64,000 nucleotides of DNA from Augochlora pura (taxonomy: Eukaryota; Arthropoda; Insecta; Hymenoptera; Halictidae). Location: the NCBI RefSeq assembly GCF_028453695.1, contig NC_135774.1, positions 12,338,001 through 12,402,000 on the forward strand. Direction: 5' to 3'. Each line of letters opens with the position of its first letter. Positions within the stretch are counted from its first letter, which is position 1. Shown here in pieces: positions 58,913 through 64,000 of the stretch. The position numbers and the translations under genes were made by a program. Under the pieces are notes generated by a model that saw nothing but the letters and a program-made list of their open reading frames with translations, did not search any database and had not been told where the DNA came from.

Positions 58913-59879
58913 TGTATCCGATCATCGCCGGAAACCACCACCTCGGTCGCCAGGACGGTTCTTCGTGTGGCAGTCACCCACTTCCGGCGGGGGCCCGACA
59001 CTCCGGCGGCCCAGTTTACGAACGAAAGTCCCCGAGGCTGACGCTCTCGATCCGCTAAGCTCGCGCTTAGCACACGCTACCGCATCGCGTCCTCGGGATT
59101 TTCTCCTTCTCCCTCGCGAGTTGTTTCCGCGTTCACCACGCCGGGCAAACAACAACACCGTGGAACGACGAAACGGTGTGCGCCGCTACGCCATATTGGC
59201 AGCGGCGCGACGACCGACCCGGCACGGATCCTCAGGCGATCTTCCACGACTTTTTGCGCTTCCGTTTGCAAGCCATCCAAAATGTCAGTCGCCGATCTAC
59301 TCCCGGCTAGCCGGCGCTATCGCACCTCGACCACCTGGTGCCTCGAACGCCGTGAACATCTCGATATCCGGCGAGTGATCGAGCTCCTTCGGGACGACTT
59401 CCGGGGCCGTACCTCGACCGACGATGCTGTCGACGAGCGGGTTCGGTGAGGGTTATCGTCGACGAATTTTTGCAGCGATGGACGCAGGCAGAGTTACAGG
59501 TTAACGATTGGTTCTATTTCGGTTTAATTTTTTTTTTTTTTAATAAAGGGATCCTTGATTGTAGGTGCTTTTGTATAGTAATGTTTTCGTGGTGATCATT
59601 GACTTGATGTCAGTAGTAGTAACGTGACGTTAAATAGACTCTATAGCTATAATGATGATTTGACGTCAAATTACCTTCATAACAGTGGTATTATCGCCAG
59701 CGATCCGGAGACAATTGGATGTTCAGTCAGTATTAATTGGTACGGAGTCTGTTTGACTTCGAGTTATGGTTATTGATACAGAGTCAAGTTGATCTTAAGT
59801 CAGTATTATTGATACAGTGTTAATTTATTGATAAGTCGCTTTAATTGATACAGAGTTAATACAATTTCAAGTCACTACT

Positions 59880-60120
59880 GTATATATTATTGATGATACT
59901 ATGGACTTCAAGTCACTACTACTTTTACTATTGATGATACTGTGAACTTTAAGTCACCACTATTGATACGATTGATGATACGATTGACTTCAAGTCACCA
60001 TTATTGATATTATTGTTGGTACTATTGACATCAAGTCACCATTATTGACATTATTGATGATATTATTGACTTCAAGTCACCACTAATGACATTATTGATG
60101 ATACCATTGACTTCAAACTC
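59880..60120. repeat. 41-bp minisatellite (GACTTCAAGTCACC unit)
   Basis: GACTTCAAGTCACC or close variants recur at about 59904, 59944, 59986, 60027, 60069 and 60108, separated by ATTATTGATATTATTGATGA-type spacers. Less regular related units extend left to about 59600. Each unit contains the short palindrome-like GACTTCAAGTC. Confidence 0.85.
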
Positions 60121-60379
60121 ACTATTATCAATAGTCATTATTACTGTAGTGACATTGAGTAATTGTGATACTAGTAATGTTAGCAGTCAATTTGACGTAG
60201 TTATTACAATTAATTGTACTCAAATTACGTTCATAGTAGAAATCGTACAAAGATCTTAGTAGATCTTTTATAGAATTAGAATTGAAATACCACACAAGTT
60301 GTATTATTATTAAATACCATTAAGTATACGATTTAAGAGTTATACATTGAAGGAGATAGTGGATCATAGTATTCAGTAT

Positions 60380-60577
60380 TAACCCTTTACACTGGTAGCA
60401 ACTGTAACTCTAAAATAGCATTTTTTAACCTACAACATATCCATTTGATATAACTTATTGCCAGTGCATTTTACTCAGATGAAAGTGAATCTTGTAACTC
60501 CTACAACGTTTTAAAAACAAAAAAATTTGATAAGTTACAAATTATTTCGGAACATCAACTATACAAGTGCAAAGGGT
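60380..60577. mobile_element. TTAA-type MITE
   Basis: The left edge is TTAACCCTTTACACTGGTAG and the right edge is ACAAGTGCAAAGGGTAG, whose reverse complement CTACCCTTTGCACTTGT matches the left terminus. About 200 bp, AT-rich core, no coding. Same terminal family as 32616-33082 and 44999-45172. Confidence 0.55.
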
Positions 60578-62486
60578 AGATCCGGACCAGCTATAATTTC
60601 GTCCACCTGTGATCCATCTATCCACGCCTCTAATCTGTTTCCTCAAAGAAAAAGTGGAGAAGAATGAACGGTAGCGTTTCCAAGAATCCCGACGCGATTT
60701 TTTAACCAAATAAACCGTCCGAGTCGGTGCCGCAGCAACCTGGCAGCTTTTCCAGACAGGCTTCTTTCGGCGTTATCTCGAAGTCCGCAGATATAATTGC
60801 TCTCGAGGCAGCGTCTTAACGAGAAACCGTCTCGGTTGCACACATTTTGCCTGGCTAACGACGTCTACCGTCGCCTTAATTACGCCGTCGCAATTAAAGT
60901 AACGACCGGCGCGCGATCGAGAGACGAAGGGGCACGGGGCACGGCCGCGCGATTGATCGATTGTCAAGTAATATCGAAACCGGCGGTGTTCTCGCCTGAT
61001 CGGAACGGAACGTCCGAGATCCTCCTCTTTATCGTGCTCGGGGCACTCGAACAAGATTGAAGGATCGCCGGGGCGTTTATGTAAATCGATGGTGTGCATC
61101 CACCGGATACATGCCGCGTTGTTACGCGTTTAATAGCCGGGATCGAGGGATCGCGGACGATCCCGGTTATGCCGGTCACGGGAAGGATTATTGCGAGATT
61201 TTGACCGGCGTTGTTCGCCGAGAATTTCTGGGGAGATGAAGATGATTGTTTCTGCCGGATTCTGAGGTATTGATCTGACAACTGGCATGTCCCGTGGAAA
61301 CGGAAACCTGGATAGTTGCACGGACTTTGGAATCTTACTGTGGCTTCGATATATTAGGCTGACTTGGGATTCTTTGCTGACTATTTTAGTTGCTATTTTG
61401 AAGTATCTTTCGAAGTATATTTGATAATTGGCACGTCGAAAAATATTAACATTGGCCACGGTTTTAGTATTTTCTGACCCCTTAGATAGACTTCTAATAG
61501 TTCATTGTTAACAAGTCGGAAAATTCTGTTCTTTCGTCATAAATATTTAACACTTAGTTACGAGACTTTTAACAAACTTTTCAATGATTGAACTTTGACT
61601 AAGAAAAGTGGCATAATTGTCTATTGGACAATAGCTTCGAGAGAATTTATTACATTATATGAATCTGAATAATTTGATAGATCATAGATGAGATTATTGG
61701 TGATTGTTAAACTTCGATCTTAACCTCTTGCAGTACGACTCCTTTCACGTTACGTTAATTAGCCCTTATTTGTCTTTAATATTTTCCTTAATAAGAGCAG
61801 ATAATTCTTCTATTATCTTTATTCACCCCTGTATCTAGATTTTGATAACAAGATGAATTCAATTTTATCTCAATTCAGAAGGAATTAATAATTTTCACAT
61901 TAAATAAATCTCGCATGAAAACTTTGTCACGAGTCTGTCTCGTTAATATAATTCAAAGGATTAAAATAATTGTTAAGAACTCCGTCATTGAAACGCTACA
62001 TTCAACTAAATACAGATGCACAATAAACATAAATTTTCTCTCCATTTATGGAACTATTAGAATCGATAAAGTCATAACTGCGAGAAAACCGATACGTCAA
62101 AGGGTTCACGATTGCAAGGATGAATTATTTCCATATAGTTCGGTTGCTGCACATTTATATTAAATTTATACTAAAAGGATCGAGTCTTTAAAGCATCGGG
62201 GCTGATAAAAAGATCGCGGCAGATAGAAGACTGCTTTTCTAAGAAGATCCACGTGTCGTAAATATCCTGGGTTATAAAGAAGACGGTATAGCAAACAGTA
62301 CTTTATAGTAGCAGTTGCCATAGGAAGTGCATTATACTGAGAGGCTGGTTTTTTCAAAAATTGGATCCGCCTCTCGCTGGATGCGGAGTGTTTTGATCGT
62401 AAAGTTTCGTCGCGTGAAGAGTGAATAAAGAAGAGCCAGCCGGACGAATTTGAAACCATTTACGAGGCTGAAAGAACTCGGCTATG

Positions 62487-62901
62487 TACAGGGTGTCTCT
62501 AAAATATTGATGCAATCAGGAAAAATAAAACTCGTCGACGATTTAAAGATTAATTGATTTTAAATAGAAATTATGATGCATAGAGCATTGTTCGAAAGGT
62601 TTTATTGTACCTTCGCCTTCTTTCGACTTCCTTCGACTTTTTCCGACATCTTTCGATTTTTCATTGTACATACATGTTCCCTTCAAGCTACATCGTCGGT
62701 TTCTACACCCTGTACACAGGTTCCTCCCCCAAATGGCTCCAACCCCAGGAAACCTAACTCTGAATCATCCAGTAGACCAACGAAGCGTGGCAACCCCGCC
62801 GAAACGAAATTTCCCAGCGATCGTCATCGAGTTACCAAGTTGCTAACACCATTATCCATCAACATTCTCCCGTAGAATAAGCTTCTCTGGGACGCCCTGT
62901 A
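62487..62901. mobile_element. CAGGGTG-type MITE
   Basis: The left edge is TACAGGGTGTC (62487-62497) and the right edge is GACGCCCTGTA (62891-62901), an 11-bp inverted repeat with one mismatch. TA at both outer edges fits a mariner/Tc-like TA target. An additional internal ACACCCTGTAC (about 62705) could be the end of a shorter copy or a nested fragment. The interior has no transposase frame. Confidence 0.55.
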
Positions 62902-63095
62902 GCGAGAGTTCCACGGCGAATTGTTCAACGTGTCCGAGCAGCAAATGGAACATGCCGGTCGGATTACAAAAGGGCCTTGTCAGTCACGCAACTCCCCGAT
63001 CGCCGGCCATTCGAATAATTAATTAACGTTGGTAATTAGTGCAACTCGGCCGGTCAGTCATTAGGACGTAACAATTCACTGTCGATGGGAAATGC

Positions 63096-63215
63096 GGAGA
63101 GAAAAAATGGCGAAGAGAGAAAAAGAGATAAAGATAGAGATAGAGAAAGAGTGAGAGATAGAGATAGATAGAAAAAGGGAGAGAAAGGGAGAGAGAGAGA
63201 GAGAGAGAAAAAGAG
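63096..63215. repeat. Purine tract with (GA)n
   Basis: A 120-bp run of GAGA, GATA and GAAA units ending in about 11 uninterrupted GA units. Frames on the - strand through it are Ser-Leu or Tyr-Leu repeats and not coding. Confidence 0.95.
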
Positions 63216-64000
63216 CCGAGACCTCTCGAATTATCAGCGGGGTCGTAGGGAGAGGGCAATCGATTCCGTTGACCTCTTTGTAACTCGGAGCCATCGAGCA
63301 GCCGGGTTATCCTCTTGTAAACAGTCGTTGGGATAATTCACTCGGCAAGAATCGTCGGATCACTGCCTATTCGTAGCTGCGCAATTAGCGATATGTTTCT
63401 CGCCGAGCTCATTACCCACCTGGCGAACCCTGAACCTTCGGAATGCAGACCTTTCTCGGTGAAATCGTCCGCGTTAATTCGAAAGACAAACAATTCGCCT
63501 CTCGATAAACCGAACAAGTCGACGACGACGGGATAGTCGCAGGCTTTAGGACGGATCTACCGTATCCGTGGCTCGCAGACTCATCCTGATGAAAAATGCA
63601 TGGGATCTGCAGTGGAATCGATATCGACAATAATAGTAAACACGGAGTCAAACACGAAGTCAAACGTCAAGTTGGGAGACGCGTAGCTGAGCTAAAACTG
63701 TCGGCTCTATACAAAATTCAAGAACGCTGTTCTGCTCTTGAGATTTGATTTTTCAAATGCTACTGCCAGAAGAAACGTGAAAATTGTATCAATTTGCCGA
63801 AATCGTTATTTAGTTGCCTTAGCATTTGACGATACCGAATAAGCCGCGAAACGATACAGTAATTGAAGTTCCTAATGCGAGTCTGAATTAATGAATAAAT
63901 AATAGAAATGAATTTGAAAGGGACCTCGTCGTAAACACGTTGTCATAGCGCGACTAATTGACACGGCTATAGAAAAATTCCGTGGTTGTCGTACGGAAAC

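Larger units (their letters stand above)
52051..64000. other. Presumed 5' intron or upstream region of Ca-beta; no exon resolved
   Basis: The upstream exon(s) of Ca-beta should lie here or beyond 64000. No ATG-led - strand frame ending in a phase-0 donor could be defended. GC-rich islands occur at about 53090-53500, 54540-55030, 55830-56330, 57000-57800, 58900-59460 and 60640-61260. The rest is AT-rich with repeats listed separately. Frames of 197 codons (+, 58785-59378) and 125 codons (+, 57333-57710) have no recognisable domain. Confidence 0.5.

Noticed and set aside
58785..59378. 197-codon + strand frame, one of the longest in the window
   Set aside because: Its start lies in the decayed tandem array and the rest in a GC-rich island where overlapping frames exist on the other strand; no recognisable domain.
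60720..60790. A - strand segment RRKKPVWKSCQ before a GT, considered as a Ca-beta N-terminal exon
   Set aside because: An in-frame stop lies immediately upstream without ATG or acceptor, and the donor (GTTGCT) is weak.
63413..63480. A - strand segment ending RQ before a GTGGGT donor, considered as the Ca-beta exon preceding GSADSNY
   Set aside because: The phase-0 frame has a stop 57 nt upstream, no ATG, and no convincing acceptor after that stop.

Overview
This window looks like nuclear DNA from an insect, most likely a hymenopteran (ant, bee or wasp). The evidence is split genes with GT..AG introns, long AT-rich non-coding stretches interrupted by GC-rich, CpG-undepleted islands, abundant microsatellites, and two gene fragments of animal type. 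Nothing prokaryotic is present. The assignment to Hymenoptera is an inference from composition and protein similarity recalled from general knowledge. Less than 4% of the window is recognisable coding sequence, and most long open frames are chance frames in repeats or GC-rich islands.

Two genes can be reconstructed exon by exon with matching splice phases. (1) On the + strand, four exons at 19914-22795 encode the last 309 residues of a protein with two Ras-association (RA) domains, most like the insect receptor-tyrosine-kinase adaptor Rau. Its N-terminal exon(s) were not found. (2) On the - strand, eight exons from 52050 down to 36719 encode 454 residues of a voltage-gated calcium channel beta subunit (SH3, HOOK and guanylate-kinase-like domains plus a distinct C-terminal tail). 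Its N-terminal exon(s) also were not identified upstream of 52050. The two genes converge: the 3' ends face each other across about 13.9 kb (22796-36718) with no recognisable exon.

Layout: 1-19913 is non-coding sequence with old tandem duplications, several arrays and GC-rich islands. 19914-24430 holds the rau-like exons and probable 3' UTR. 24431-36718 is the convergent intergenic or 3' UTR region, with a strong G-quadruplex candidate and a nested set of TTAA-type miniature transposons. 36719-52050 is the calcium-channel beta gene, whose introns hold a pentanucleotide satellite, a TTAA element with internal tandem repeats, and a small MITE. 52051-64000 is the presumed 5' intron or upstream region of the same gene, with several MITEs, a diverged array of about 100 bp period and a 41-bp minisatellite.

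The most interesting gene-level signal is at 44727-44689 (- strand). A short ATG-led segment ends in a full-consensus splice donor in the phase needed to join the guanylate-kinase exon. It could be an internal first exon giving a beta subunit without SH3 and HOOK, or a 6-nt microexon. At the DNA level, the most interesting signals are the three-deep nested inverted-repeat elements at 32429-33198 and the recurring TTAA-type terminal-repeat family.
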